Translations under genes and position numbers: made by a program
Notes under the pieces: model-generated
The model's input: only the letters and a program-made list of their open reading frames with translations
What the model was told of the DNA's origin: nothing
Database searches by the model: none
Shown here: piece after piece, positions 55,701 to 64,000 of the stretch
How the letters are laid out: each line of letters begins with the position of its first letter
How positions within the stretch are numbered: position 1 is the first letter of the stretch
Assembly (NCBI GenBank): GCA_903876735.1
Contig: CAIRAW010000055.1
Coordinates: forward strand, 1 to 64,000
Length of the DNA stretch: 64,000 bases
Source of the DNA: an uncultured beta proteobacterium
GTDB taxonomy: Bacteria; Pseudomonadota; Gammaproteobacteria; Burkholderiales; Burkholderiaceae_C
Direction: 5' to 3'

Positions 55701-57092
55701 ATGAGCACCCCAAAAACAGAATTCTCGGCCGCCGGACAAAGCGACGTCCAGCATCACCTGCATCCCTACACGCAACTGCGCCAGTTTGAGCAGGAAGGCC
55801 CGCTGGTCATCGTGCGCGGCGAAGGCGTTGAGGTCTTCGACGAAAACGGCAAGGCCTATATCGAAGGCATGGCCGGCCTGTGGTGCGCCTCGCTCGGTTT
55901 TTCCGAGAAGCGCCTGGCCGAAGCTGCCTACAAGCAGATGAACACCCTGCCCTACTACCACTCGTTCTCGGGCAAGGTGCCGGGGCCGGTGACGGAACTG
56001 GTGGCAGCCATGATCAAGTGGGCGCCGGTGCCGATGGCGCGCGTGCTGTTCGCCAACTCGGGCTCCGAGTCCAACGACACCGCCTTCAAGCTGGTGCGCT
56101 ACTACAACAACGCCAAGGGCCGGCCGCTCAAGAAAAAAATCATTGCGCGCAACAAGGCCTACCACGGCGTCACCGCCGCTGCGGCATCCATGTCGGGCCT
56201 GGGCACCATGCACCAGAATTTCGACCTGCCGCTGCCTGGCATCGTGCGCGTCGGCTGTCCGCACTTTTACCAGTTCGGCCTGCCGGGCGAGACCGAGGCC
56301 CAGTTTGTCGACCGGTTGGCGCAGGAACTTGAAGACACGATTCTGCGCGAAGGCCCCGAAACAGTGGCGGCCTTTATTGCCGAGCCGGTGCAGGGTGCCG
56401 GTGGTGTGCTCATTCCAGCGTCGGGCTATTTCGCCCGCGTGCAGGCGATCCTCAAAAAATACGACATCCTGTTCCTGGTCGATGAAGTCATCACCGGTTT
56501 TGGTCGCCTGGGCCAGAACTTCGGCACCCAGGTGTTCGACCTGAAACCCGACATGATCACCGTGGCCAAGATGTTGACCTCGGCCTATGTGCCAATGTCC
56601 GCGCTCTACGTATCGGACGAGATCTACCAGACGATTGCCGACGCCAGCGCCGCGATCGGCGTCTTCGGCCACGGCTACACCTACAGCGGCCATCCGCTGG
56701 CCTGCGCCGTGGCGCTGGAAACGCTGCGCATCTACGAGAGCGACAAGGTGCTCGACCATGTGAAGAAAGTTGCACCGCGCCTGCAGCAGGGTCTGCAGCA
56801 ATTCAAGGGCCACCCGATCGTCGGTGATGCGCGCGGCCTGGGCCTGATCGGCGCGATCGAACTCGCCGCCGACCCGGCCAAGCGCGAGCCGTTCGACCCC
56901 AAACGCGGCGTCGGCGCCTACTTTGTGAACCGGGCCCAGCACCATGGGCTGATCGTGCGCGTGCTGATGGGCGATGTGATCGCCTTCTCGCCACCGCTGA
57001 TCATTACCGAAGCCGAGATCGACACGCTGCTGGAACGCACGGCTCTGGCACTGGCCGACACGCTGGCCTGGGTCAACAGCTGGCGCGGATGA
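55701..57092 (+). CDS. Class III aminotransferase (putrescine/omega-amino acid type)
   Basis: This PLP enzyme is a second class III aminotransferase, distinct from GabT. It has HPYTQLRQFEQEGPLVIVRGEGVEVFD, GMAGLWCASLGFSEKRL, FANSGSESNDTAFKL, LVDEVITGFGRLGQNFG and the PLP lysine in ITVAKMLTSAYVPMSAL. The pattern is close to omega-transaminases that use pyruvate as acceptor, such as SpuC for putrescine. With the Pot-like transporter downstream, putrescine or a related amine is a likely substrate, but beta-alanine is possible. 463 residues. Confidence 0.88.
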   Translation: MSTPKTEFSAAGQSDVQHHLHPYTQLRQFEQEGPLVIVRGEGVEVFDENGKAYIEGMAGLWCASLGFSEKRLAEAAYKQMNTLPYYHSFSGKVPGPVTELVAAMIKWAPVPMARVLFANSGSESNDTAFKLVRYYNNAKGRPLKKKIIARNKAYHGVTAAAASMSGLGTMHQNFDLPLPGIVRVGCPHFYQFGLPGETEAQFVDRLAQELEDTILREGPETVAAFIAEPVQGAGGVLIPASGYFARVQAILKKYDILFLVDEVITGFGRLGQNFGTQVFDLKPDMITVAKMLTSAYVPMSALYVSDEIYQTIADASAAIGVFGHGYTYSGHPLACAVALETLRIYESDKVLDHVKKVAPRLQQGLQQFKGHPIVGDARGLGLIGAIELAADPAKREPFDPKRGVGAYFVNRAQHHGLIVRVLMGDVIAFSPPLIITEAEIDTLLERTALALADTLAWVNSWRG

Positions 57093-57128
57093 GCAACCGG
57101 CAGCAACGATAGCGAAAGCGCTTAAACG

Positions 57129-58223
57129 ATGGCACTGATCGAGTTTGAACATGTTTTCAAGCGCTACCCCGGCAGCAGCAATGCCGCGGTGGACGACCTG
57201 AACCTGCACATTGAGGCGGGAGAGTTCCTGACCCTGCTTGGGCCTTCGGGCTCCGGCAAGACGACCACCCTGATGCTGCTGGCCGGCTTCGAAGCGCCAA
57301 GCGCAGGCAGCATCCGGCTCGACGGGCAATCGATCGAATCGCTGCCGCCGCACCAGCGCAACATGGGCGTGGTGTTTCAAAGCTACTCGCTGTTCCCGCA
57401 CATGACGGTGGCCGAGAACGTCGCCTTCCCGCTGTCGGTGCGCAAGGTCGACAAATCGGTCATCGCCGACAAGGTCACCGCCGCGCTGACCAAGGTGCAT
57501 CTGGAAAACTTCACGCACCGCAAACCGAACCAGTTGTCCGGCGGCCAGCAGCAGCGCGTGGCGCTGGCGCGTGCGCTGGTGTTCGAGCCGCGCCTGGTTC
57601 TGATGGACGAGCCGCTGTCGGCACTGGACAAGAAGCTGCGCGAGGAAATGCAACTCGAGATTCGCCGCCTGCACCGCGAACTTGGCGTCACCATGGTGTT
57701 TGTCACACACGACCAGTCCGAAGCCATGACGCTGTCGGACCGCGTTGCAGTGTTCAACCAGGGCCGCATTGAACAGCTAGCCTCGCCGCAGGCGCTGTAC
57801 GACGCGCCAGCCAATCCCTTTGTGGCCAATTTTCTGGGCGACAACAACATGCTCAACTGCACGCTGGCAAGCGGCGGCGTCAAGACCGCCAGTGGCCAGG
57901 TCTTGCAAGCGCGCATCTGCGCCACGACGGCGTTCGAAAACGAAGCAGCCGTGAAACTCTGCGTGCGCCCGGAGTTCCTTCAGGTGGGTGCCGACTGCGC
58001 TGCGCTGGCAACGCCAAACTGCCTGAACGGCACCCTGGTCGATCTGATCCACCAGGGCGATCACTGGCGTGTCGTGGCACGGCTCACGGCACTGGAGGGC
58101 GGCCCGCACAGCGCGGCGCTGCAATGGTTTGCAAAAGTCAGTCCGGGGGCGCTGCCACCCGGACTGGTGGTTGGGCAAAACGTGTCGCTCGGGTTCCGGC
58201 CTGAAGACGCGTGGGTATTTTGA
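57129..58223 (+). CDS. potA: ABC transporter ATP-binding protein, polyamine type
   Basis: The ATPase has a Walker A in GPSGSGKTTTLMLLAGFE (about 39-56), a Q-loop VFQSYSLFPHMTVAENV, the signature LSGGQQQRVALARAL, a Walker B RLVLMDEPLSALD and a switch His in FVTHDQSEAM. The C-terminal TOBE domain (about 280-350) is typical of spermidine/putrescine importers of the PotA group. 364 residues. Substrate by context: polyamine or GABA-like compound. Confidence 0.9.
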   Translation: MALIEFEHVFKRYPGSSNAAVDDLNLHIEAGEFLTLLGPSGSGKTTTLMLLAGFEAPSAGSIRLDGQSIESLPPHQRNMGVVFQSYSLFPHMTVAENVAFPLSVRKVDKSVIADKVTAALTKVHLENFTHRKPNQLSGGQQQRVALARALVFEPRLVLMDEPLSALDKKLREEMQLEIRRLHRELGVTMVFVTHDQSEAMTLSDRVAVFNQGRIEQLASPQALYDAPANPFVANFLGDNNMLNCTLASGGVKTASGQVLQARICATTAFENEAAVKLCVRPEFLQVGADCAALATPNCLNGTLVDLIHQGDHWRVVARLTALEGGPHSAALQWFAKVSPGALPPGLVVGQNVSLGFRPEDAWVF

Positions 58224-58260
58224 CGGTTTGACTCAATTCAATTTATTCAGGAGAACAGGT

Positions 58261-59310
58261 ATGAAGAAGCAAGTATGGGCAACGGTTGCAGGCGCGGTGG
58301 CACTGGTCTGTCTGAGTGGACAGGCACAGGCACAATCACGCGACCTCAACATCGTGTCGTGGGGCGGCGCCTATCAGGACGGCCAGAAGGAAGTGTTCTT
58401 CAAACCTTTCAATGCCACTGGCATCAAGCTCACCGATGAAGCCTGGGACGGCGGATTGGGCGTGCTGCGCACCAAGATCAAGGGCGGCAACAGCACATGG
58501 GACGTGGTCCAGGTGGAAGCCGATGAACTCGAAGTCGGGTGCGACGAAGGCCTCTACGAAAAACTTGACGTCAACAAGATTGGCGGCGCTGCGCGCTACC
58601 TGCCGGGCACGGTGCACGCCTGCGGCGTTGGCGCCATCATTTACAACCTGGTGCTGGCCTACGACGGCGACAAGCTCAAAGCGGCACCGAACGGCTGGAG
58701 CGATTTCTTCGACACCAAGAAGATCGCCGGCAAGCGCTCGATCCGCAACGGCGCCAAGTGGAACCTCGAAGTGGCTTTGATCGCCGACGGCGTCTCTGCC
58801 AAGGACGTCTACAAGGTGCTGCGCACACCGGACGGCGTGGAGCGCGCGTTCAAGAAACTCGACACCATCAAGGGTGACCTGGTGTTCTGGAAGAGCGGCG
58901 CACAGCCCCCGCAAATGCTGGCTGCCGGCGACGTCGTCATGACCACCGCCTACAACGGCCGCATCACCGCCGCCAACGAGAAGGACAAGAAAAACTTCAA
59001 GATGGTCTGGAAAGACACACCTTACACACTGGACAGCTGGGTCATCATGAAGGGCACGCCACTCAAGGCCAACGCCGAGAAGCTGGTGGAATTCCTGGGT
59101 CGCCCCGAGAATCAGGCCAAGCTGCCCAAGTACGTGCGCTATGGTGTCACCGCTGCTGCGGCCACGCCCCTGATCGACAAGTCCTTGATGGGCGAACTGC
59201 CGACCAATCCCGATATTCACAAACAGGCTTTTGCCGAGGACGTGAAGTTCTGGATCGACAACGGCGACAAGCTGGCCGAGCGCTGGACCAAGTGGGCCGG
59301 CACCAAGTAA
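58261..59310 (+). CDS. potD: Periplasmic polyamine-type substrate-binding protein
   Basis: A signal peptide (VAGAVALVCLSGQAQAQ) is followed by the SBP_bac family fold: RDLNIVSWGGAYQDGQKEVFFKPFNATGIKL, WDVVQVEADELEVGCDEGL and AIIYNLVLAYDGDKL. This is the PotD/SpuD-like group that binds putrescine or spermidine, though residues deciding ligand choice cannot be judged by eye. 349 residues. GGAG sits just before the ATG. It lies between the ATPase and the permeases. Confidence 0.9.
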   Translation: MKKQVWATVAGAVALVCLSGQAQAQSRDLNIVSWGGAYQDGQKEVFFKPFNATGIKLTDEAWDGGLGVLRTKIKGGNSTWDVVQVEADELEVGCDEGLYEKLDVNKIGGAARYLPGTVHACGVGAIIYNLVLAYDGDKLKAAPNGWSDFFDTKKIAGKRSIRNGAKWNLEVALIADGVSAKDVYKVLRTPDGVERAFKKLDTIKGDLVFWKSGAQPPQMLAAGDVVMTTAYNGRITAANEKDKKNFKMVWKDTPYTLDSWVIMKGTPLKANAEKLVEFLGRPENQAKLPKYVRYGVTAAAATPLIDKSLMGELPTNPDIHKQAFAEDVKFWIDNGDKLAERWTKWAGTK

Positions 59311-59333
59311 GAACCTGAGCAATCGATAGCACC

Positions 59334-60512
59334 ATGTCCACGCGCCAAAGAATCTCCCTGCTGCTGCCCCTGTCCGGGTTTCTGCTGGTGTTCTTCGTGG
59401 CGCCGCTGGTCTGGCTGCTGTCGCTGGCGGTGCGCGAGGCCGAAGTGCCGCGCGCCCTGCCACGCACGCTGGCCGTGCTGCAAAGCTGGCAGCCCGGGCA
59501 GACCCTGCCGCCCAAGGTGTTCCCGGACTTCGCGCAGGACCTGGTTGAAGCGCGCGCTGCCAGCACGCTGGCCGACGGCGCGCGGCGTCTCTATTACGAA
59601 GTCAACGGCGTGCGCAGCACCCTGATGCGCGCCGCACGCGAAGTGGGCTCAGCCGCACCCGACACGGTGTTTGGCGCGGAGTTTTTCAACAGCGTCGATC
59701 CGACGCTGACCAGCCCCGAATTTTTTGCCGCCGTGCAGCGCGCGCGCGGCCCGGTTTCAAGCTACTACCTGCTGGCCGCCTTTGACCTGGCGCGCAACGC
59801 CCAAGGCGAGATCGAACGCGTCTCGGAAGCCAACCGGATTTACATCGACGTGCTGCTGCGCACGCTGGGCATCAGCCTGAGCGTCACGCTGCTGTGCCTG
59901 CTGCTGGGCTTTCCGGTGGCCATGCTGCTGACGCAGGTGACGGCCAAGACGGCAGACTGGCTGATGATTCTGGTGCTGCTGCCATTCTGGACCTCGTTGC
60001 TGGTGCGCACCGCCGCCTGGGTCGTGGTGCTGCAGCGTGAAGGCATGGTCAACACGCTGTTGCTGAAACTGGGTCTGATCACCGAACCGCTGACCCTGAT
60101 CTACAACCGCACCGGCGTCCTGATCGCCATGACGCACGTGCTGCTGCCCTTCATGATCCTGCCGCTGTACGGCGTGCTCAAGGGCATTCCGCCGCATTAC
60201 ATGCGCGCCGCCACCAGCCTGGGCGCGCCACCCGTGGTGGCCTTCTTCCGTGTCTACCTGCCGATGGCAGCGCCTGCCATCATGGCCGGTTCGTTGATGG
60301 TCTTTATTCTGGCAATGGGTTACTACATTACGCCGGCACTGGTCGGTGGCGGCTCTGATCAGATGCTGTCCTATTTTGTTGCAACCTACACCACCGACAC
60401 CGGCAACTGGGGCCTGGCCTCGGCGCTGGGGCTGATGATGCTGGTGACCACCCTGGCGCTTTATGCGGTAGCCCACAAACTCTCGGGCGGTCGTGCGCTC
60501 TCAATGGGCTAA
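59334..60512 (+). CDS. potB: ABC transporter permease, PotB type
   Basis: This is the first membrane component of the importer. TM1 (about 5-28) is followed by an unusually long periplasmic loop of about 130 residues, then five or six helices starting near 165 (LRTLGISLSVTLLCLLLGFPVAMLL). The EAA-like loop is MRAATSLGAPPVVAFFRVYLPMAAPAIMAG (about 285-314). 392 residues, longer than E. coli PotB because of the loop, which may contact the binding protein. Confidence 0.9.
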   Translation: MSTRQRISLLLPLSGFLLVFFVAPLVWLLSLAVREAEVPRALPRTLAVLQSWQPGQTLPPKVFPDFAQDLVEARAASTLADGARRLYYEVNGVRSTLMRAAREVGSAAPDTVFGAEFFNSVDPTLTSPEFFAAVQRARGPVSSYYLLAAFDLARNAQGEIERVSEANRIYIDVLLRTLGISLSVTLLCLLLGFPVAMLLTQVTAKTADWLMILVLLPFWTSLLVRTAAWVVVLQREGMVNTLLLKLGLITEPLTLIYNRTGVLIAMTHVLLPFMILPLYGVLKGIPPHYMRAATSLGAPPVVAFFRVYLPMAAPAIMAGSLMVFILAMGYYITPALVGGGSDQMLSYFVATYTTDTGNWGLASALGLMMLVTTLALYAVAHKLSGGRALSMG

Positions 60513-60529
60513 GACATGACCCCCACGCT

Positions 60530-60598
60530 TGTCACTTCGTGTACTACGCTGCCCCCCGAGGGGGCTGTTTCGCCTTGGGGCGGCCCGGCGCCGAAACA
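60530..60598. repeat. Dispersed GC-rich repeat between permease genes
   Basis: The block reads CACTTCGTGTACTACGCTGC and has a GCCCCC/GGGGGC stem (60551-60556, 60560-60565) before CTGTTTCGCCTTGGGGCGGC. Such blocks are recurrent in Comamonadaceae genomes. It sits within an operon, so it may reduce or tune translation of the second permease. Confidence 0.5.
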
Positions 60599-61408
60599 AT
60601 GAAACCCTTCAAATTTCCCTGGAAGCTGCTGTACTGGTTTTTGTGCGCCTGCGTGCTGGTGTTTCTGCTGGCGCCGATTGCGGCCATCATTCCGCTCTCA
60701 TTCTCCAGTGGATCCTTCCTGACCTATCCGCTGCCGGGTTTGTCGCTGCGCTGGTACCACGAGGTCTTGGGCGGCGGCAAGTGGCTCAGCGCCCTGGGCA
60801 ACTCACTGTTCGTCGGCGTCTTCGCCACGGTTCTGTCGGTGCTGCTGGGCACGCTGGCCTCGCTCGGGCTGATGCGGCACAAGGCCTGGTGGAGCGAGGC
60901 GCTCAAGATCATCGCCCTCTCGCCCATGATCGTGCCGGTGATCCTGATCGCCGTGGCCTCCTACTTCTTCCTGGCGCCACTCTCGCTGACCAGCACCTAC
61001 CTCGGCCTCATCATCGCGCACACCGTGATCGCCGTGCCCTTTGTCGTGGTGCCGGTGCTCACCGCGCTGGAACTGCTCGACCCCAATCTGGCGCGCGCCG
61101 CTGCCGCCTGTGGCGCGGTGCCACGCGTCACCTTCATGCGCGTGACGCTGCCGAGCATCATGCCAGCGATGGCATCGGGCGCGCTGTTTGCCTTTGCCGC
61201 ATCGTTTGACGATGTGGTGATTGCGCTGCTGATTGCCGGGCCCGATCAGCGCACTCTGCCACGCGAAATGTTCTCCGGACTGCGCGACAGCATGACGCCG
61301 GCGCTGACGGCGGTGGCCACCATCATGATCGTCTTCTCGACCACGCTGTTCCTGCTGATGCAAACGCTGCAGCGCCGAACCCGCAAGGCGACGGCGCGCC
61401 AAGCCTGA
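60599..61408 (+). CDS. potC: ABC transporter permease, PotC type
   Basis: The second membrane component has six helices, beginning LLYWFLCACVLVFLLAPIAAIIPLSF. Its EAA loop is ARAAAACGAVPRVTFMRVTLPSIMPAMASGALFAFAASFDDV, typical of PotC-type permeases. The start (MKPFKFPWK) was chosen right after the repeat; upstream codons in frame run through repeat DNA. 269 residues. Confidence 0.92.
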   Translation: MKPFKFPWKLLYWFLCACVLVFLLAPIAAIIPLSFSSGSFLTYPLPGLSLRWYHEVLGGGKWLSALGNSLFVGVFATVLSVLLGTLASLGLMRHKAWWSEALKIIALSPMIVPVILIAVASYFFLAPLSLTSTYLGLIIAHTVIAVPFVVVPVLTALELLDPNLARAAAACGAVPRVTFMRVTLPSIMPAMASGALFAFAASFDDVVIALLIAGPDQRTLPREMFSGLRDSMTPALTAVATIMIVFSTTLFLLMQTLQRRTRKATARQA

Positions 61409-61471
61409 TTCCACGGCAGCCCCGGCTGATTGCGGCCATCACAATTCGACCCCACCAGAGCATCTCTCCAC

Positions 61472-62209
61472 ATGACAGAACAGAAAACGGCCATCGTCAC
61501 CGGCGCCAGTCGCGGCATCGGGCACGGCGTGGCCGAGCGCTTTCGCAACCTGGGCTGGCGCGTCATCACGGTCTCGCGTCAGGCGCTGCCCGAACAATGC
61601 CCCTGGCACGCCGAGCAGAACACCCATGTTGAACTCGACCTTTCCGACCTGGACCAGATCACGAAAACGGTGGACGCGCTGCGTCCGCTGCTGGGTGGCT
61701 CCAAGCTGCACGCGCTGATCAACAACGCCGGCATCTCGCCCAAGGGGCCATCAGGCGAGCGCGTCAACTCGCTGACCACCGACCTCAAGGTCTGGCAGGA
61801 GATGTACAACACCAACTTCTACGCACCGCTGATCCTGACACGCGGCTTCGCGCAGGAGCTCTCCAATGCCCGCGGCTCGGTGGTGAACCTGTGCTCAATC
61901 GCCGGCTACCGCGTCCACCCCTTTGCCGGCGCTGCCTACGCCACGTCCAAAGCGGCGCTGGCCGCCCTGACACGCGAAATGGCAGCCGACATGGCCCCCA
62001 TGAACGTGCGCGTCAACGCCATCGCGCCAGGCGAAATCAACACCTCGATCCTGTCGCCGGGCACGCAGACCATCGTCGACAACAACATCCCGATGCGCCG
62101 CCTGGGCGAGGTCAGCGAAGTGGTCGATCTGATCGAATTCCTGTGCAGCGAGAAGTCGTCCTACATCACCGGTGCCGAAATCGCGATTGATGGCGGACAG
62201 CGGGTGTAG
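61472..62209 (+). CDS. Short-chain dehydrogenase/reductase
   Basis: This is a classical NAD(P)-binding Rossmann enzyme of 245 residues. It has TGASRGIGHGVAE (cofactor), NNAGISPKG, catalytic Ser in NLCSIAGYRVHP and Tyr-x-x-x-Lys in YATSKAALAALTRE. It lies 63 bases after the transporter genes and may act on an aldehyde or alcohol made from the imported amine. Substrate not known. Confidence 0.88.
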   Translation: MTEQKTAIVTGASRGIGHGVAERFRNLGWRVITVSRQALPEQCPWHAEQNTHVELDLSDLDQITKTVDALRPLLGGSKLHALINNAGISPKGPSGERVNSLTTDLKVWQEMYNTNFYAPLILTRGFAQELSNARGSVVNLCSIAGYRVHPFAGAAYATSKAALAALTREMAADMAPMNVRVNAIAPGEINTSILSPGTQTIVDNNIPMRRLGEVSEVVDLIEFLCSEKSSYITGAEIAIDGGQRV

Positions 62210-62213
62210 GCTC

Positions 62214-62245
62214 TCATTGCGTCATCGTGTCATTACGTCATTGCG
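62214..62245. repeat. Four tandem 8-bp repeats
   Basis: TCATTGCG, TCATCGTG, TCATTACG and TCATTGCG follow head to tail. The last unit overlaps the left end of the adjacent inverted-repeat element. They look like slipped copies of the element's end. Confidence 0.6.
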
Positions 62246-62373
62246 AGCGTAGCGAAGCAATCCATGAATTCAAACTGCATGGATTGCCGCTTCGCTACTG
62301 TCCTCGCAATCACGACTCCAGGGTTCCTGGCCCGTACGCAGTTTCGGCCCCGAAACAGGACGCTCGCAATGAC
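62237..62373. mobile_element. 137-bp MITE-like repeat element
   Basis: The ends are perfect 13-bp inverted repeats: GTCATTGCGAGCG (62237-62249) and CGCTCGCAATGAC (62361-62373). The left part forms a strong hairpin with an internal inverted copy (62278-62315) joined by CATGAATTCAAACTGCATG. No coding capacity is seen. It belongs to the same family as the repeats at 30196 and 48548. Such elements are likely moved by a transposase encoded elsewhere. Confidence 0.6.
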
Positions 62374-62459
62374 GACCAGCAAACAGCAATGAGGGCGCGC
62401 TGAACCCTGCTCTGCTAGAGTTGTCAGCGTCATACACCAATTCAGGAAGAGTCATTCCC

Positions 62460-63440
62460 ATGCAATACCGACGTCTTGGCCGCAGCGGCCTGAAGGTCAG
62501 CGAACTCTCGCTGGGGTCCTGGGTGACCTACCACACCCAGGTTGACGTGGCGGCAGCGCGTGAAATGATGGCAGCGGCGATGGACGCCGGCGTCAATTTT
62601 TTTGACAACGCCGAAGCCTATGCCGTGGGCAAGAGCGAGACAGTGATGGGTGAAGCCATCAGGGCGCTCAAATGGCCGCGCCTGAACTACATCGTCTCGA
62701 CCAAGTTCTTCTGGGGCCTGGACCGCGAGGGCGATTCCATCAACCGCAAGAGCACCCTCAACCGCAAGTACCTGATGCAGGCCATCGACGGCTCGCTCAA
62801 GCGCATGGGGCTGGACTTCATTGATCTGGTGTACTGCCACCGTCCCGACCCGCAGACGCCGGTCGAGGAAACAGTCTGGGCCATGAGCGACATGATCAGC
62901 CAGGGCAAGGCGCTGTACTGGGGTACCAGCGAATGGTCGGCCGACGAAATCCGCGCCGCCTGGGCCATCGCCGACAAACACCACCTGCATAAACCCCTGA
63001 TGGAGCAACCCCAGTACCATCTGTTTCATCGCAAGCGCGTAGAGCAGGAATACAAGCGTCTGATCGAGGATATTGGTCTGGGCCTGACGACCTGGAGCCC
63101 GCTGGCCAGCGGCCTGTTGACCGGCAAATACCGAAATGGTGTGCCCGCCGGCAGCCGCGGCGCCCTGGCCGGCATGGAGTTCCTGGTGAAGGGCCTGACC
63201 GATGCCGCACGCAATGCGGCGCTGGCGCAGCTTGAAACCATCGCCAGCGAACTCGGTTGCAGCCTGAGCCAGATCGCCATTGCCTGGGCGGCGCGCAACC
63301 CGGCCGTCAGCACCGTCATCACGGGCGCCTCCAACCTGACCCAACTGCGCGACAACCTGGCCTCGGTCGCCGTCATTCCAAAGCTCACGCCCGAGGTCTT
63401 GGCGCGCATCGACCTGATCAGCTTGCCGCTGGCAGGTTGA
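62460..63440 (+). CDS. Aldo/keto reductase
   Basis: This TIM-barrel NADPH reductase of the potassium-channel-beta type has a visible catalytic tetrad: Asp and Tyr in [14 protein letters not shown], Lys in IVSTKFFWG, His in [12 protein letters not shown]. The cofactor end is [17 protein letters not shown]. 326 residues. The start [14 protein letters not shown] is standard; a TTG 13 codons upstream is less likely. Its physiological substrate is not known. A short terminator stem shared with the phasin gene follows. Confidence 0.92.
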   Translation: MQYRRLGRSGLKVSELSLGSWVTYHTQVDVAAAREMMAAAMDAGVNFFDNAEAYAVGKSETVMGEAIRALKWPRLNYIVSTKFFWGLDREGDSINRKSTLNRKYLMQAIDGSLKRMGLDFIDLVYCHRPDPQTPVEETVWAMSDMISQGKALYWGTSEWSADEIRAAWAIADKHHLHKPLMEQPQYHLFHRKRVEQEYKRLIEDIGLGLTTWSPLASGLLTGKYRNGVPAGSRGALAGMEFLVKGLTDAARNAALAQLETIASELGCSLSQIAIAWAARNPAVSTVITGASNLTQLRDNLASVAVIPKLTPEVLARIDLISLPLAG

Positions 63441-63455
63441 GGCGAAGAAACAGGC

Positions 63456-63480
63456 AAAAAAACGGCACCCGCAGGTGCCG
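63456..63480 (-). terminator. Terminator of phasin gene (may act both ways)
   Basis: A 7-bp stem CGGCACC/GGTGCCG (63463-63469, 63474-63480) with a four-base loop is followed, on the minus strand, by seven T residues. It ends the phasin transcript and could also end the aldo/keto reductase transcript. Confidence 0.8.
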
Positions 63481-63511
63481 CTCTTGTTTGGTGCTGCAGG
63501 GCAGCGCCGGA

Positions 63512-64000
63512 TTAACGCTTCTTGGTTGCGCTGGTGGCAGCCTTGACAGCCTGGTTGGTCAGGTTGGTGAAGTTGGCTTCGGCCATTTCAGCAGCCTTCT
63601 TGGCCGAACCCTTGGCGGATTCAATGGCAGTCTGGCTGGCGTTCAGGGCTTGCTTGAATGCAGCGACAGCCGATTCGGTACCGGCCGGTGCGTTCTTGGC
63701 CAGGTTTTCCACCACGCCGCTGAAAGTGTCTTGGGCTTCGGCCAGCTTGGCTTCAAACGACTTCGTGAAATCGGCACTGGATTCAGTGGCGATAGCGTAC
63801 ACATGACGGCCATAGGCAACGGTCTTTTCAGCGGCAGGCTGGAACAGGCTGGTTTGCAGCGTCATGAATTGTTGCGGGTCCTTGGCAGCCAGAACGGCTT
63901 GGTACTGGCTGAAAGCGTCGCCCAGCAGGGCCTTGGAGGTGGCCATGTTCAGTTCAACCAGCTTTTCAAAGCCAGCGTAGGCGTTGGTGGTCAGGGCTTC
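63512..64000 (-). CDS. Phasin (polyhydroxyalkanoate granule protein), 5' end cut off
   Basis: Phasins coat polyhydroxyalkanoate granules and control their size. The visible part has FSQYQAVLAAKDPQQFMTLQTSLFQPAAEKTVAYGRHVYAIA and a helical Ala/Lys-rich tail ending KAATSATKKR. A Met at 63946 is internal: the frame stays open to the window end and reads EALTTNAYAGFEKLVELN before it, which matches the usual phasin N-terminal region. The true start is outside the window. It implies the organism makes carbon-storage granules. Confidence 0.92.
   Translation of the reverse strand, partial: EALTTNAYAGFEKLVELNMATSKALLGDAFSQYQAVLAAKDPQQFMTLQTSLFQPAAEKTVAYGRHVYAIATESSADFTKSFEAKLAEAQDTFSGVVENLAKNAPAGTESAVAAFKQALNASQTAIESAKGSAKKAAEMAEANFTNLTNQAVKAATSATKKR

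Overview
The window is a high-GC chromosome segment from a betaproteobacterium, most likely of the order Burkholderiales and probably Comamonadaceae (Rhodoferax/Polaromonas-like). Support comes from the protein families and gene orders (cysS-TPR-ppiA-ppiB-lpxH; ribD-ribE-ribBX-ribH-nusB; ybgC-tolQRA), a phasin gene, and the dispersed GC-rich repeats in intergenic gaps. The placement is inference; there is no rRNA gene here.

Layout. Bases 1-2150 are the edge of an integrated element. An AlpA-type regulator and a tyrosine integrase lie against the 3' end of a tRNA-Ser(GCT), and the element continues off the left side. From 2151 on the sequence looks like ordinary core chromosome. First come lysC, tilS, accA, an AlkA-like glycosylase and cysS (minus strand), then a TPR protein, two cyclophilins and lpxH (plus strand). 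A GAF/HD-GYP protein and a large DUF349 protein follow on the minus strand. A hairpin-rich gap (14755-15347) with a possible 37-residue ORF precedes a lytic transglycosylase, glyA and nrdR. A minor-pilin operon (fimT, pilE, pilW, pilX, pilV) is followed by riboflavin synthesis and nusB, an aminotransferase and ybgC-tolQRA.

After dnaE comes a four-gene sensory module (33969-39444): a LuxR-type response regulator facing a hybrid histidine kinase, an ABC_sub_bind periplasmic protein and a TonB-dependent receptor without visible transport partners. Next are a LysR/pirin/flavodoxin group, a renalase-like oxidoreductase, tRNA-modification genes (gluQRS, trmB, an RluA-family synthase), a nitric-oxide response pair (nnrS/nsrR) sharing a clear NsrR-like operator, a hydrolase and alaS.

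The region 51257-62209 is a catabolic unit for GABA and probably putrescine: a MocR regulator divergent from gabT, then gabD, a second class III aminotransferase, a PotABCD-type ABC transporter and a short-chain dehydrogenase. The transporter would import the amine, the aminotransferases remove nitrogen, and GabD delivers succinate. An aldo/keto reductase and a phasin gene, cut by the window end, close the window.

The most interesting items are the receptor/binding-protein/kinase module, the structured gap with its small ORF, the RibBX fusion with a ruined GTP cyclohydrolase II half, the minor-pilin operon without pilY1 but with very long PilX and PilV, the NsrR operator, and several mobile or repeat sequences including a 137-bp MITE-like element. 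No CRISPR array, rRNA operon or complete insertion sequence was seen.
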